DNA of 64,000 nucleotides from Kosakonia radicincitans DSM 16656 (GCF_000280495.2 NZ_CP018016.1:5146001-5210000), one strand, 5' to 3'. Counted from the first letter of the stretch, positions 25,770 to 37,555 are shown. Translations and numbers: made by a program. Notes: generated from the sequence alone by a model not told the origin.

Positions 25770-26300
25770 ATGCGCATGTTGCTGATGATCGCCATGGTTA
25801 CCGCTGCGTTACTGCTCTCCTCCTGTAGTTCCCCTACCCCGCCTGATGGCGTCACCGTTGTGCAAAACTTCAATACCCAGCGTTATCTTGGAAGATGGTA
25901 CGAAATCGCCCGTCTGGACCACCGCTTCGAGAGCGGTCTGGAGAAAGTCACCGCCACCTACAGTTTGCGCAACGACGGCGGACTGACGGTGATAAACCGC
26001 GGCTATAATCCGCAGCGCGACATGTGGCAACAGTCCACCGGCGTGGCATATTTCACCGGCAATCCGAATACCGCCGCGCTGAAGGTCTCTTTCTTCGGTC
26101 CTTTCTATGGCGGTTACAACATCATCGCCCTTGACGATGAATATCGCTACGCGCTGGTTTGCGAGCCGGATCGCGACTATTTGTGGCTGCTGTCGCGCAC
26201 GCCCACCCTGCCAGCAGAGGTCAAACAGCAGATGCTGGATATCGCCAGCCGGCAAGGTTTTGCTGTGGAAAAACTACTCTGGATTAATCAGTCTTACTAA
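25770..26300 (+). CDS. blc: Blc, outer-membrane lipocalin
   Basis: 176 residues from the ATG at 25770 with AGGA upstream. A lipoprotein signal with lipobox LLSSC is followed by the lipocalin motif [14 protein letters not shown] and the conserved [10 protein letters not shown]. It binds lysophospholipids at the outer membrane and is linked to the stationary-phase envelope response. Its end overlaps the convergent gdx gene by a few bases. Confidence 0.96.
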   Translation: MRMLLMIAMVTAALLLSSCSSPTPPDGVTVVQNFNTQRYLGRWYEIARLDHRFESGLEKVTATYSLRNDGGLTVINRGYNPQRDMWQQSTGVAYFTGNPNTAALKVSFFGPFYGGYNIIALDDEYRYALVCEPDRDYLWLLSRTPTLPAEVKQQMLDIASRQGFAVEKLLWINQSY

Positions 26301-26614
26301 TGTGTGCTGAGCTTTAACCCAACGATTCCGGCAACAATCAGGCACAGACTGAGAATACGCGCCAGGCTTGCAGATTCGCCAAGCAACACAATCCCTGCAA
26401 CCGCCGCGCCCACCGCCCCGATCCCGGTCCAGATAGCATAGGCGGTACCGACCGGCAGGGTTTTCATTGCCCATGACAGCAGCACAATACTGGCGATCAT
26501 TGCCGTAACGGTGATGATACTGGGGGCAAGTCGCGTAAAGCCGTGGGTGTATTTCAGGCCGACAGCCCACACCACTTCAAGAAGACCGGCGATAAGAAGA
26601 ATTAACCAGGACAT
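26297..26614 (-). CDS. gdx: Gdx (SugE), guanidinium exporter
   Basis: 105 residues, four membrane helices, SMR family. The conserved Glu in the first helix ([16 protein letters not shown]) and the segment [14 protein letters not shown] are present. Gdx exchanges guanidinium for protons. The function is confirmed by the guanidine-II riboswitch directly upstream on the same strand. Confidence 0.96.
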   Translation of the reverse strand: MSWLILLIAGLLEVVWAVGLKYTHGFTRLAPSIITVTAMIASIVLLSWAMKTLPVGTAYAIWTGIGAVGAAVAGIVLLGESASLARILSLCLIVAGIVGLKLSTH

Positions 26615-26624
26615 GATTGGCTCC

Positions 26625-26680
26625 GATGCGGGGCCGTCCCCGGAAAAAATGAAACTGACAGGTCGTCCCGCCAGAGATGT
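26625..26680 (-). promoter_or_regulatory. Guanidine-II (mini-ykkC) riboswitch of gdx
   Basis: Two hairpins precede gdx. P1 (26674-26655) pairs CTGGCGGG with CCTGTCAG around an ACGA loop, 8 bp with two G-U pairs. P2 (26642-26629) pairs CGGGG with CCCCG around ACGG. Paired hairpins with ACGR loops are the defining feature of guanidine-II riboswitches, and the second stem is close to the ribosome site. Guanidine should expose translation of gdx. Confidence 0.92.
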
Positions 26681-26877
26681 GAAGAGAGGCAAATTTTGCC
26701 CGCTACAGTTTAAAATTTCAACTTGAATGTGCTTGCTTATATTCCGCAAGTTAAAGCAAGAAATAGCTACTGTTCGCTGCGGAATTCCAGCATTTACCCA
26801 CCTTATGTACCCCCTATGATGAATCACTTTCCTGAATACAGGAAGCTGTGCGCCACCCTCTGACTGCGAAGAAAAAT

Positions 26878-27480
26878 ATGTTCAAGATTCTCGTGATTGA
26901 CCGTTGTTACTTCACCCGCGTTGGGGTGGAGTCCTGGCTCAATCAACCCGATTTATTCCCCGCCTCGTTCCTCGTCACCGGGTTGCATAATTTAATGCTG
27001 GCGAAAGAACATATTGTGCAGTGGCAACCCGATATGGTGATTGCCGATCTTCATGGCTTCAAAAATGAAATCCATCATATTCAACAGCTTGCATCGCTAT
27101 TTTCCGTCTGCGGCGACTCAAACCAGGTACTGCTGCTGGAATCGGGTATCGATGCGCAACTTTCCGGGTTCTATGCGCAATTTAAAATTCGCGCAACGCT
27201 GCTAAAAACAGAACCGCTGGAGAAACTGGCGCAGGTCATTGATGACATTGTGCTGGCGCGCCCGATGCGTTCAATTCCACAAATGGCGACACCGCTACTG
27301 ACCAAACAGGAAGAGAAAGTGCTCACGCTATGGATGGAAGGGAAAAGTAACCAAAGCATCGCGGCCAGGCTAAGTATTAACGGCAAAACCGTTTATACCT
27401 ACAAGCGTAATATTCGTATGAAACTCGGGATGGGAAATCGGTTTACGCCGTTCCTTTCACTGCCGGAAAATTCAAATTAG
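26878..27480 (+). CDS. EcnR-like LuxR-type transcription regulator
   Basis: About 200 residues. An N-terminal receiver-like half ([21 protein letters not shown]) has D at position 8-9 but no clear full phosphorylation site. The C-terminal LuxR helix-turn-helix is clear ([39 protein letters not shown]). A GTG at 26848 with AGGAAG upstream would add 10 residues and cannot be excluded. The position next to ecnB and ecnA matches the ecnR gene of some enterobacteria. Confidence 0.85.
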   Translation: MFKILVIDRCYFTRVGVESWLNQPDLFPASFLVTGLHNLMLAKEHIVQWQPDMVIADLHGFKNEIHHIQQLASLFSVCGDSNQVLLLESGIDAQLSGFYAQFKIRATLLKTEPLEKLAQVIDDIVLARPMRSIPQMATPLLTKQEEKVLTLWMEGKSNQSIAARLSINGKTVYTYKRNIRMKLGMGNRFTPFLSLPENSN

Positions 27481-27502
27481 CGGTACGGCGGATGCCGTAC
27501 CG
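27481..27502. terminator. Bidirectional hairpin between ecnR-like gene and ecnB
   Basis: CGGTACGGC and GCCGTACCG form a perfect 9-bp stem with a 4-nt loop in the convergent gap. Confidence 0.55.
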
Positions 27503-27509
27503 GCAAGGA

Positions 27510-27656
27510 TTACTGCTGCGCTTTGCTTGCTGCGCCAGAGATTGCGCTGCCGCCTTCAGAGATATCCTGACCGACGCCACGCGTGGTGTTACACGCCGTC
27601 AGAACGGATGAAAGGACCAATACAGAAAAGATCGCAACAATTGTCTTCTTAACCAT
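27510..27656 (-). CDS. ecnB: EcnB, entericidin B lipoprotein
   Basis: 48 residues, too short to be found by a length filter. It starts [22 protein letters not shown] with the lipobox LTAC, then [18 protein letters not shown]. It is nearly identical to E. coli EcnB, the bacteriolytic entericidin whose effect is opposed by EcnA. It is transcribed in the same direction as ecnA, 107 bases behind it. Confidence 0.93.
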   Translation of the reverse strand: MVKKTIVAIFSVLVLSSVLTACNTTRGVGQDISEGGSAISGAASKAQQ

Positions 27657-27763
27657 AATATCTTCCTTTTGTGACCAATATTATTTGTGTATAGCCACTT
27701 AAGCATAGACAAAATTCCGCAGTGAGACCGGAACGGGAAGATTTTTAAGAAGATGTGAAGTTT

Positions 27764-27898
27764 TTAGCTCACCGCGTGAGAAATAGCGTGGCCGAGGCTC
27801 TGAATATCTTCGCCGACGCCGCGCGCCGTATTACAGCCCGACAGCAAAGCGCTGCTGATAAGCATAAGTGAAAGGATTTTGGTAAGGCGTTTCATCAT
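27764..27898 (-). CDS. ecnA: EcnA, entericidin A lipoprotein
   Basis: 44 residues beginning MMKRLTKILSLMLISSALL with lipobox LLSGC and then NTARGVGEDIQSLGHAIS. It is homologous to EcnB across the whole mature part (NTxRGVGxDI). E. coli EcnA is the antidote peptide. Either of two adjacent ATG codons (27898 or 27895) can start it. Confidence 0.92.
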   Translation of the reverse strand: MMKRLTKILSLMLISSALLSGCNTARGVGEDIQSLGHAISHAVS

Positions 27899-27919
27899 TC
27901 CTGCCTTGTTATGTTCAAC

Positions 27920-27940
27920 GGCGTAGCATGATGCTACGCC
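27920..27940. terminator. Hairpin downstream of efp
   Basis: GGCGTAGC and GCTACGCC pair with a 5-nt loop between efp and ecnA. No long T tract follows, so activity as a terminator is uncertain. Confidence 0.45.
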
Positions 27941-27953
27941 GAAGCCGCGGACA

Positions 27954-28520
27954 TTACTTCACGCGAGATACGTATTCGCCGGAGCGGGTATCGACTTTGA
28001 TAACTTCACCGATCTGCACGAACAGCGGAACTTTAACCACTGCGCCAGTGCTCAGGGTAGCCGGTTTGCCGCCGGTACCCGCGGTGTCGCCTTTCAGACC
28101 TGGATCGGTTTCAACGATTTCCAGCTCAACAAAGTTCGGCGGAGTGACGGAGATCGGCTGGCCGTTCCACAGGGTCACGATGCACTCAGCCTGGTCCAGC
28201 AGCCATTTTGCGTTGTCGCCAATCGCTTTGGCGTCAGCGGAAAGCTGTTCGAAAGTTTCGTTGTTCATGAAGTGCCAGAACTCACCGTCGTTGTACAGGT
28301 AAGTCAGGTTCATATCGACAACGTCTGCGCCTTCGGCAGAGTCAGTAGATTTGAAGGTTTTTTCTACGCGAGTACCGGTCAGCAGGCGACGCAGCTTAAC
28401 GCGCGCAAATGCCTGGCCTTTACCTGGTTTAACGAATTCGCTGGCTTCAACCGCATAAGGTTCGCCGTCCAACATGATTTTAAGACCAGCACGAAAATCG
28501 TTGCTATAGTAAGTCGCCAT
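27954..28520 (-). CDS. efp: Elongation factor P
   Basis: 188 residues, three beta-barrel domains, normal length. The modified Lys34 lies in the loop KPGKGQAF, the target of EpmA and EpmB. EF-P rescues ribosomes stalled at polyproline. It is divergent from epmB with 41 bases between the starts. Confidence 0.98.
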   Translation of the reverse strand: MATYYSNDFRAGLKIMLDGEPYAVEASEFVKPGKGQAFARVKLRRLLTGTRVEKTFKSTDSAEGADVVDMNLTYLYNDGEFWHFMNNETFEQLSADAKAIGDNAKWLLDQAECIVTLWNGQPISVTPPNFVELEIVETDPGLKGDTAGTGGKPATLSTGAVVKVPLFVQIGEVIKVDTRSGEYVSRVK

Positions 28521-28561
28521 AAGGCCCTCTGAAAATTGTTAACTGGTAGCTTAGCCACAAA

Positions 28562-29590
28562 ATGGCGCATATTGTAACCCTAAATACCCCGTCCAGAGAA
28601 GATTGGTTAATGCAACTTGCCGATGTAATAACCGATCCAGATGAACTGTTACGTCTTTTAAAGATAGACACGGATGAAAATTTAACCGCAGGCCGTGAGG
28701 CAAAACGCCTGTTTCCGCTACGCGTACCGCGTTCCTTCGCCGCGCGCATGCAGCCTGGCAATCCCAACGATCCGCTATTGCGCCAGGTGATCACCGCACC
28801 GCAGGAATTTATCGCCGCGCCGGGTTTCACCACCGATCCGCTGGAAGAGCAGAGTAGCGTGGTGCCTGGATTACTGCACAAATACCGAAATCGCGCCCTG
28901 CTGCTGGTGAAAGGCGGCTGCGCCGTAAACTGCCGCTACTGCTTCCGTCGCCACTTCCCCTACGCGGAAAATCAGGGCAACAAGCGTAACTGGCAAGGCG
29001 CGCTGGACTACATTGCAGCGCATCCGGAGCTGGATGAAATCATCTTTTCCGGCGGCGATCCACTGATGGCGAAAGATCATGAGCTGGACTGGCTGCTGGA
29101 ACAGCTGGAAGCCACTCCACACATTAAACGCCTGCGTATTCACAGCCGCCTGCCGATTGTGATCCCGGCGCGCATCACCGATACGCTGGTCGCACGTTTC
29201 GCCCGTTCATCTCTGCAAATTTTGCTGGTCAATCATATTAACCATGCCCAGGAGATCGGCGATGACTTCCGCGCGGCGATGACCGCACTGCGGCAAGCGG
29301 GCGTCACTTTACTGAACCAAAGCGTGCTGCTACGCGGCGTGAATGATAATGCGCAAACGCTGGCGGAGTTGAGTAATGCGTTATTTGATGCGGGGGTGAT
29401 GCCCTACTATCTGCACGTGCTGGATAAAGTTCAGGGCGCTGCGCACTTTATGGTCAGCGATGACGAAGCACGCTTGATTATGCGCGAGCTTCTGACGCTG
29501 GTTTCTGGTTATATGGTGCCGAAACTTGCCCGCGAGATTGGCGGCGAACCCAGTAAAACGCCACTGGATCTGCAATTGCGCCAGAGCTAA
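28562..29590 (+). CDS. epmB: EpmB, lysine 2,3-aminomutase for EF-P
   Basis: 342 residues. The radical-SAM cluster motif CAVNCRYCFRRHFPY is present, followed by SGGDPLM. It converts (S)-lysine to (R)-beta-lysine, which EpmA puts on EF-P. Divergent promoter with efp. Confidence 0.97.
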   Translation: MAHIVTLNTPSREDWLMQLADVITDPDELLRLLKIDTDENLTAGREAKRLFPLRVPRSFAARMQPGNPNDPLLRQVITAPQEFIAAPGFTTDPLEEQSSVVPGLLHKYRNRALLLVKGGCAVNCRYCFRRHFPYAENQGNKRNWQGALDYIAAHPELDEIIFSGGDPLMAKDHELDWLLEQLEATPHIKRLRIHSRLPIVIPARITDTLVARFARSSLQILLVNHINHAQEIGDDFRAAMTALRQAGVTLLNQSVLLRGVNDNAQTLAELSNALFDAGVMPYYLHVLDKVQGAAHFMVSDDEARLIMRELLTLVSGYMVPKLAREIGGEPSKTPLDLQLRQS

Positions 29591-29600
29591 GCCGTAAATA

Positions 29601-29626
29601 ATGACGAGCCTTTGCAGGCTCGTCAT
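29601..29626. terminator. Terminator between epmB and the chemoreceptor gene
   Basis: ATGACGAGCCT and AGGCTCGTCAT form a perfect 11-bp stem with a TTGC loop in the convergent gap. It can serve both strands. Confidence 0.7.
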
Positions 29627-29632
29627 CGCCGT

Positions 29633-31270
29633 TTAAAACGTCTCCCAACCGTCCTGTCCCGTAGTAGCCGCAGCCTGTTTTGGCTGATGCATTTTACCGA
29701 TCGACTTTTTCACTTTCTCCAGTTGCTGCCCCGGCAAGCGGAACACATCAACCAGCTGTTGCAGTTTGCCTGCTTGCTCTTCAAGGCTACCGGCAGCGGC
29801 AGAAGACTCCTGAACCAGCGCGGCGTTCTGCTGTGTAGTGGTATCCATTTCCGACATCGCCTGGGCAATCTGCGAGATGCCACGGTTTTGCTCATCGGAC
29901 GCGGCGGCGATCTCCTGCATTAAATCTTTAACCTGCTGTACGGAATGCACAATGCCGCTCATCGTTTCCCCCGCCAGATCGACCTGCCGGGAACCTTCTT
30001 CGACATAGTTAACCGACTCATGAATCAGGGCTTCAATCTCTTTGGCTGCCTGGGCGCTACGCTGCGCCAGGTTTCGCACTTCGCCTGCTACCACCGCAAA
30101 ACCGCGCCCCTGCTCGCCCGCTCTGGCTGCTTCAACGGCTGCGTTAAGCGCCAGAATGTTGGTTTGAAATGCAATGCCATTAATCACAGAGGTGATTTCA
30201 GAAATGCGCTTCGAGCTTTCGATAATATCCTTCATGCGATTCACCGCCACGCCAACAACGGTGCCGCCTTTTACCGCCGTATCTGCCGCTGACGTGGCTA
30301 GCTGGCTGGCCTGATGCGCGTTCTGCGCGTTCTGTTTCACCGTCGAACTCAGCTCTTCCATGCTCGCCGCCGTTTCCACCACGGCGGCCGATTGCTGCTC
30401 GGTACGTGCAGAGAGTTCATTGTTGCCGAGCGCAATCTCATTGGCGGCAGTATTCACCGAGCCGGAGGCGCTGCGCACCATGCTCAGCGATTCCGCGACC
30501 CGTTCAATCAACAGGTTGAATGCCCCAACGGCACGGCCAATTTCATCCAGGCGCCCCGTTGGTAACGTATGGCTGAGATCCAGTTTTTCGCTGATGCTGA
30601 CCATCCCGTCTTTCATCTCATTCAGACGACGTTTGATATTCAACACAGTGAATAAACCAAACAGTCCCAGAATAAGAGTCGCCGCCAGCGTGGCAATCAG
30701 AGATAACGTTATTGAGCGAGAAATCAACGAACTATTATTACTGTTGGCCGCAGTCACTAACGAGGTGTTATAGGCAATTTGATCGTCAAAATCCTTGACC
30801 AGCAGGGTAATGTTTTCCGCAACTAAACCGCCACTATGCATCGCTTTAACGACGCCATCGCGATCGTTAGCATTTGATATTTTAAAATATTGGTCCATCA
30901 CCGTGCGGAATTTGTCTAAATCACCTAACGTTTTATTCGACAAATCAAGATCATGTTGATCGGAAATAAGTTCCTTCAGGTAATGTTGATGCATGGCATA
31001 TAATTCGTCATACATTTTAAACGCTTTTTGTTGTACTTCAGCCATACCAGCAGCGTCCTGCGTCAGGCCATGTAGATAAAGCTGACTACGGATGCTGGTG
31101 ACCTTCAGCATCTCTTTGTTCATGGCGTCGAGGCTCGGCAAGATATTGGCCTGAAAATAATCTTGTGCGTTACTAATTTTTGATAGCGAAAAAACAGCAA
31201 TAAGGTTTGTTCCAATTAAGCTCAAGATTAATAACGAAAATGCAAGTAATAACTTTTTTGTAATATTCAT
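29633..31270 (-). CDS. Methyl-accepting chemotaxis protein
   Basis: 545 residues from the ATG at 31270. Membrane helix 1 is about 6-29, a four-helix-bundle periplasmic sensor (about 30-188), helix 2 about 190-212, a HAMP domain and the signalling hairpin with the conserved tip EQGRGFAVVAGEVRNLAQRS. It ends in GWETF, equivalent to the NWETF pentapeptide that binds CheR and CheB, so it is probably a high-abundance-type receptor. The ligand cannot be read from sequence. E. coli has no receptor gene here. Confidence 0.93.
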   Translation of the reverse strand: MNITKKLLLAFSLLILSLIGTNLIAVFSLSKISNAQDYFQANILPSLDAMNKEMLKVTSIRSQLYLHGLTQDAAGMAEVQQKAFKMYDELYAMHQHYLKELISDQHDLDLSNKTLGDLDKFRTVMDQYFKISNANDRDGVVKAMHSGGLVAENITLLVKDFDDQIAYNTSLVTAANSNNSSLISRSITLSLIATLAATLILGLFGLFTVLNIKRRLNEMKDGMVSISEKLDLSHTLPTGRLDEIGRAVGAFNLLIERVAESLSMVRSASGSVNTAANEIALGNNELSARTEQQSAAVVETAASMEELSSTVKQNAQNAHQASQLATSAADTAVKGGTVVGVAVNRMKDIIESSKRISEITSVINGIAFQTNILALNAAVEAARAGEQGRGFAVVAGEVRNLAQRSAQAAKEIEALIHESVNYVEEGSRQVDLAGETMSGIVHSVQQVKDLMQEIAAASDEQNRGISQIAQAMSEMDTTTQQNAALVQESSAAAGSLEEQAGKLQQLVDVFRLPGQQLEKVKKSIGKMHQPKQAAATTGQDGWETF

Positions 31271-31554
31271 CGACTCTCCGACCCTCTTCACATCCACCAA
31301 AGGTACCCTGTTTTAAAGTCCTTTTATTTTTGCATCCTGCCAACAATATCGACAATAAAACCGCATACTTTAGTGATCGCAGTATCGTCTCAGCAAAGAA
31401 ACAGGAAATGGTGTTTAACCTTAAGAAAACTTAATATTCAGGACGGATTAACTGACAAAATTTATGAAAAAAGAGTCAGGAAAAGAGGAATAAATAATGG
31501 AATGAAGCGATTAACGGACTCCCGTCAGCATGAGCGGGAGTCCGCAGAAACAGC

Positions 31555-31911
31555 TTAGTTAGGGCATTTATAGACCTGCGCGTTCATTTCGCTGGCGGTC
31601 GGGACAAAACTGGATAAGAAACCCTGCGTCGGGCTGGAAACGTTATAAAGAACGTTGCCGCCCATCGCAGCCGCCTGGTTGCGCAGCGCATTCGCCGCAG
31701 CGCGCATTGAACCGCCCTCTTCGCCATGCTGGCCAGAGAGCCAGTTGCTCTGCGAGCCAGTGGCGGTGCCGAGATACTGGCACTGCGCGCCCGGTTTATC
31801 TTCCACAAAGCGTACGCCTTGTCCTGCGGCGCTTAATTCACTACTGCTGCTGCTGCAACCCGCTAACAGCAGCACGCCGCCCATAATCCCAGCCAAACGT
31901 TTTACGTACAT
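31555..31911 (-). CDS. yjeI: YjeI, DUF4156 lipoprotein
   Basis: 118 residues from the ATG at 31911. Lipoprotein signal with lipobox LLAGC, then a serine stretch. The conserved segment NWLSGQHGEEGGSMRAAANALRNQ and a C-terminal Cys (YKCPN) match YjeI. Role unknown, probably in the outer-membrane periplasmic leaflet. Confidence 0.92.
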   Translation of the reverse strand: MYVKRLAGIMGGVLLLAGCSSSSSELSAAGQGVRFVEDKPGAQCQYLGTATGSQSNWLSGQHGEEGGSMRAAANALRNQAAAMGGNVLYNVSSPTQGFLSSFVPTASEMNAQVYKCPN

Positions 31912-31929
31912 GTTATTCCCCATAATCAA

Positions 31930-32547
31930 TGAGCTGGACGCATGCCGCCCGTGTGTAAACCTTATACTAAAAAGATGACTAAAAGAAAAACATACTCAGC
32001 ATAAGCCGCACAAATCGCGGAAAATAGTGCCCGGAAAGCGTATAGCAACGATGAGGCTGGAGGGAGAACAACGCTCTGAAAGGCTAGCGGCGCTTCAACG
32101 CAGCCATGCTGGTTGAGGTTTACGTTTCACGCAGGGCGTTCCGCCTGTTTTTTCACCGCCAACGCTCATCACCTCAAACAGTACCCAGTGCTAAATACAG
32201 CGTGTTAAGCGATTATATATCAACCGATAATTGGCAATGAAATAATATGCCGGGTAACGATAAAAACAATATCAAGCACATCGCCTGAATCTGCAAACCG
32301 TAACATATTAAAAACCTGGCGTTCATAATAATCTGATTAACCCCTCTGCGCGTGAAAACCATCACCAAAACCATTGACAACATATATTAGATAGACAGTA
32401 TGGTAACACCTCAAAAATTCATTGAACGGGATCATCAATGGGACACTCATTAAAAAACAGATCGTAACCACTATAATAGTTCGTGGTAACAACAACTCTT
32501 AATTAACTCATTAATGCAGGATAACTAAAACCATAATAAGCATCGCC
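31930..32547. other. Gene-free stretch upstream of the winged-helix regulator
   Basis: 618 bases with no supportable gene. The part next to the regulator (32200-32540) is AT-rich and probably holds its promoter. I see no tRNA, no strong terminator hairpin and no repeat. Confidence 0.5.
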
Positions 32548-33120
32548 ATGCAAGGTACGACTATGATATTTATCATTAATCACAAAATCCATTTCAGGCC
32601 TGCCGATGGCACCATCTGGAATAACGAAGTTGAAAGCGAAAAAAGCCATTTAACGCTGACTCGCGCCAGCAGTAGATTGTTGACTTTCTTAATTGAGAAT
32701 CAAGGAAAAATCTTAACGCGCAATGATATTTTGAAAGCGGTTTGGGGTAAATATGGTCAGCATTCGTCAAACAATACACTAAATCAATATATTTCGCTGT
32801 TACGTAGAATGTTATCTAATTTTGGATTAGGCGTTCAAGTTATTAAAACCATTCCTAAGACAGGATTTTTACTGAGCACAGATATACATATTGTTGCCAA
32901 TAAAGAATTCGCCAATAGTGGAGTAAGGGCAGATGCACCGCTAATATGCAGAAACTGTAAAAAGTTAGGGTTATTGTTGCTACTGGTAGTGCTTTTCATG
33001 CTATTGGCTGGCGTCTGGCAGAGCCGCACAGGCATCTGCAATTTTCCCCCAGGCCTTCAGCCTCGCGCAAGCTGGCACCAGAACGTGCAGGTGCCTTCAG
33101 AGTTAGCGTTGCCGGTATAG
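32548..33120 (+). CDS. ToxR/CadC-type winged-helix membrane regulator, short
   Basis: 190 residues. The N-terminal OmpR/ToxR winged-helix DNA-binding domain (about 5-105) shows LTRASSRLLTFLIENQGKIL, VWGKYG and NTLNQYISLLRRML. One membrane helix (about 142-160) follows, with only about 30 residues beyond, so the periplasmic sensor is much shorter than in CadC. AT-rich compared with neighbours. Target genes are unknown; no obvious partner is adjacent. Confidence 0.85.
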   Translation: MQGTTMIFIINHKIHFRPADGTIWNNEVESEKSHLTLTRASSRLLTFLIENQGKILTRNDILKAVWGKYGQHSSNNTLNQYISLLRRMLSNFGLGVQVIKTIPKTGFLLSTDIHIVANKEFANSGVRADAPLICRNCKKLGLLLLLVVLFMLLAGVWQSRTGICNFPPGLQPRASWHQNVQVPSELALPV

Positions 33121-33152
33121 TTTCATGCATATTCATGGGCAAAGCAGAAAGC

Positions 33153-33184
33153 AAAAAAAGAGCGGGCAATGCCCGCTCTTTTTC
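33153..33184. terminator. Terminator downstream of groL
   Basis: AAAAAGAGCGGGC and GCCCGCTCTTTTT form a long stem with A and T tracts on the two sides, between groL and the convergent regulator gene. Confidence 0.85.
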
Positions 33185-33228
33185 GTTGAACCCGCGACAG
33201 GTCGCCCTGTTCGCGCGTCCGGCAGCGA

Positions 33229-34896
<1,668 letters not shown>

Positions 34897-34914
34897 TCAG
34901 GTTCGCGCGCGTTG

Positions 34915-35376
<462 letters not shown>

Positions 35377-35460
35377 CTATTGCTGGCAGGTGCTGGCGCA
35401 GCCATAAGTAAAACCGATTGTGATAACATCAGCGCAACAGACAACCGACAGACAAAGACA

Positions 35461-36717
35461 ATGAGTGGATTAAAACAAGAGCTGGGGCTGGCGCAGGGCA
35501 TTGGATTGTTATCAACGTCTTTACTCGGCACTGGCGTATTTGCCGTACCCGCGCTGGCGGCGCTGGCCGCAGGCGACAGCAGCCTGTGGGCATGGCCGGT
35601 ACTTATTTTACTGGTGTTCCCGGTGGCGATTGTGTTTGCGGTGCTTGGCCGTCATTTCCCAAGCGCTGGCGGCGTCGCCCATTTTGTCGGTCTGGCGTTC
35701 GGCCCGCGGCTTGAGCGGGTCACCGGCTGGCTGTTTCTCTCGGTGATCCCGGTCGGTCTGCCGGCAGCCCTGCATATTGCCGCAGGTTTCTGGCAAGGCA
35801 TGTTTGGCTGGCAAGGGCCGCTATTACTCATGGCTGAGCTTGGCACGCTGGTGCTGATTTGGTTTATCGGTACGCGCGGCGCAGGTTCCAGCGCCAATTT
35901 ACAGTCGCTTATCGCCGGGCTGATTGTGGCGTTAATCGTCGCTATCTGGTGGCGTGGCGGCATCACTTTCCGCGATATTCCTTTCCCTCCGCTGCCGCAG
36001 GTGTCGGTTTCCGCGATGTCGGCATCGCTGGCGGTGATGTTCTGGTGTTTTGTCGGCCTGGAGGCTTTCGCTCATCTGGCTTCGGAATTCAAAAACCCGG
36101 AGCGGGATTTCCCGCGTGCGCTGATGATTGGCCTGCTGCTGGCGGGTTCGGTCTACTGGGCCTGTACCGTGGTGGTGCTGCATTTTGATGTCTGGCGCAC
36201 GCTCGGCGCAGCGGCATCGCTTCCGGCAATCGTCGTTGAACTGTTTGGTAAACAGGCGTTGTGGATAGCCTGCATTATTGGCTATCTGGCCTGCTTCGCC
36301 AGCCTGAACATTTATATCCAGAGCTTCGCCCGGCTGGTGTGGTCGCAGGCGGCATATAAGCCCGAGAGCGCGCTGGCAAAGCTCTCTAAACGCCAGTTGC
36401 CGGTGAATGCGCTCAACGCTGTGCTGTTCTGCTGCATGGTGTGCACCCTCGTCATCTACGCTTTCAGCATTAATCTGGATACGCTGATTATCTACGCCAA
36501 CGGCATTTTCATCATGATCTACCTGCTGTGCATGCTGGCAGGTTGCCGCTTGCTGAAAGGGCGCTATAAAGTGCTGGCGATTGTCGGCAGCGCGCTGTGC
36601 CTGTTACTGCTGGTAATTCCTGGCTGGAAGAGTTTGTACGCGGTGATCATGCTGGCCGCGCTGTGGTTACTGCTGCCGAAGCGCCGCAGCACAACGATCC
36701 ATTCCGTACAGCCATAA
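35461..36717 (+). CDS. yjeH: YjeH, methionine and branched-chain amino acid exporter
   Basis: 418 residues from the ATG at 35461. About twelve membrane helices of the APC superfamily; the N-terminal segment LGLAQGIGLLSTSLLGTGVFAVP holds the family's unwound-helix motif. The E. coli homologue exports L-methionine, leucine, isoleucine and valine. Divergent from groSL. Confidence 0.94.
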   Translation: MSGLKQELGLAQGIGLLSTSLLGTGVFAVPALAALAAGDSSLWAWPVLILLVFPVAIVFAVLGRHFPSAGGVAHFVGLAFGPRLERVTGWLFLSVIPVGLPAALHIAAGFWQGMFGWQGPLLLMAELGTLVLIWFIGTRGAGSSANLQSLIAGLIVALIVAIWWRGGITFRDIPFPPLPQVSVSAMSASLAVMFWCFVGLEAFAHLASEFKNPERDFPRALMIGLLLAGSVYWACTVVVLHFDVWRTLGAAASLPAIVVELFGKQALWIACIIGYLACFASLNIYIQSFARLVWSQAAYKPESALAKLSKRQLPVNALNAVLFCCMVCTLVIYAFSINLDTLIIYANGIFIMIYLLCMLAGCRLLKGRYKVLAIVGSALCLLLLVIPGWKSLYAVIMLAALWLLLPKRRSTTIHSVQP

Positions 36718-36722
36718 AAAAA

Positions 36723-36739
36723 GCCCGGCGGTGCCGGGC
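36723..36739 (-). terminator. fxsA terminator
   Basis: GCCCGGC and GCCGGGC pair around GGT. On the minus strand the stem is followed by a run of seven T, so it ends the fxsA transcript. Confidence 0.8.
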
Positions 36740-36746
36740 ATCAACA

Positions 36747-37217
36747 TTAGCGGTCGTCTTTATTATCCAGCCGATTACGCTGCTCGTCTTTGCGCTGATA
36801 CTCGCCTTCAAATGTCTGGCCCACATCGCCTCCTGCCGAAAAACCGCCGCCCGGCATCCGCGAAAAGCGCAGATGCGGCATCAGCTTCAGCGTCAGGTGT
36901 TTTTGCACCGGCGGCAACAGCAGCAGCAGGCCGAGGAAGTCGGTAAAGAACCCCGGCAGCACCAGCAACAGACCAGAAATGATCAGCGATACGCTTTTGA
37001 TCATCTCCGCCGCCGGGCTTTCACCCGCCGCCATTTTTTGCTGCATCAGCATGAAATTCTTAAAGCCCTGGTTACGCACCAGCGACATACCAATCACTGA
37101 GGTAAAGAGCACCAGAATGAGCGTCATCAGGACGCCAAAAACATGGGCAACCTGAATAAAGATCGATATCTCGATGTAGACGTATAAGAAAAAAGCAATA
37201 AACGGTATCCAGCGCAC
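36747..37217 (-). CDS. fxsA: FxsA, inner-membrane protein
   Basis: 156 residues from a GTG at 37217 with AGGAG upstream (protein start MRWIPFIAFFLYVYIEISIF). Three to four membrane helices and a charged C-terminal tail (QRKDEQRNRLDNKDD). Overproduced FxsA relieves F-plasmid exclusion of phage T7 in E. coli. Its normal role is not known. Confidence 0.94.
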   Translation of the reverse strand: MRWIPFIAFFLYVYIEISIFIQVAHVFGVLMTLILVLFTSVIGMSLVRNQGFKNFMLMQQKMAAGESPAAEMIKSVSLIISGLLLVLPGFFTDFLGLLLLLPPVQKHLTLKLMPHLRFSRMPGGGFSAGGDVGQTFEGEYQRKDEQRNRLDNKDDR

Positions 37218-37353
37218 TGGCTTCTCCTGTGAAAAAAACAGACGCCCTGTGGCGCCTGTCAGTAAGGGTTTGCGAATCGCATAGTCCTGAGATGGCGGCA
37301 GATCGAAAAAATTCAATTTCCTCCGCGATGTAAAGTTTTGTCTGTTACGAAGC

Positions 37354-37369
37354 GGTGACACATTTCACA
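37354..37369 (+). promoter_or_regulatory. Candidate CRP site upstream of aspA
   Basis: GGTGA-N6-TCACA, one mismatch from the CRP consensus, 187 bases before aspA in a 338-base regulatory gap between fxsA and aspA. An FNR half-site TTGAT is at 37424-37428. Confidence 0.5.
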
Positions 37370-37555
37370 TATTATTAATAATGATGCATTCACGAGGATA
37401 ATAAGTGATCGAGATTACGGCATTTGATCATATCCAGCATATAATCTCGGGTATCCGACCGATTAAGGGCATAATCGTCGGTCGAAAAAGACACATATCC
37501 ACATAAATACTGTGTGTTTGGTGTATTCATTCGTAGCTTGCAAAAGAAGGTTCAC

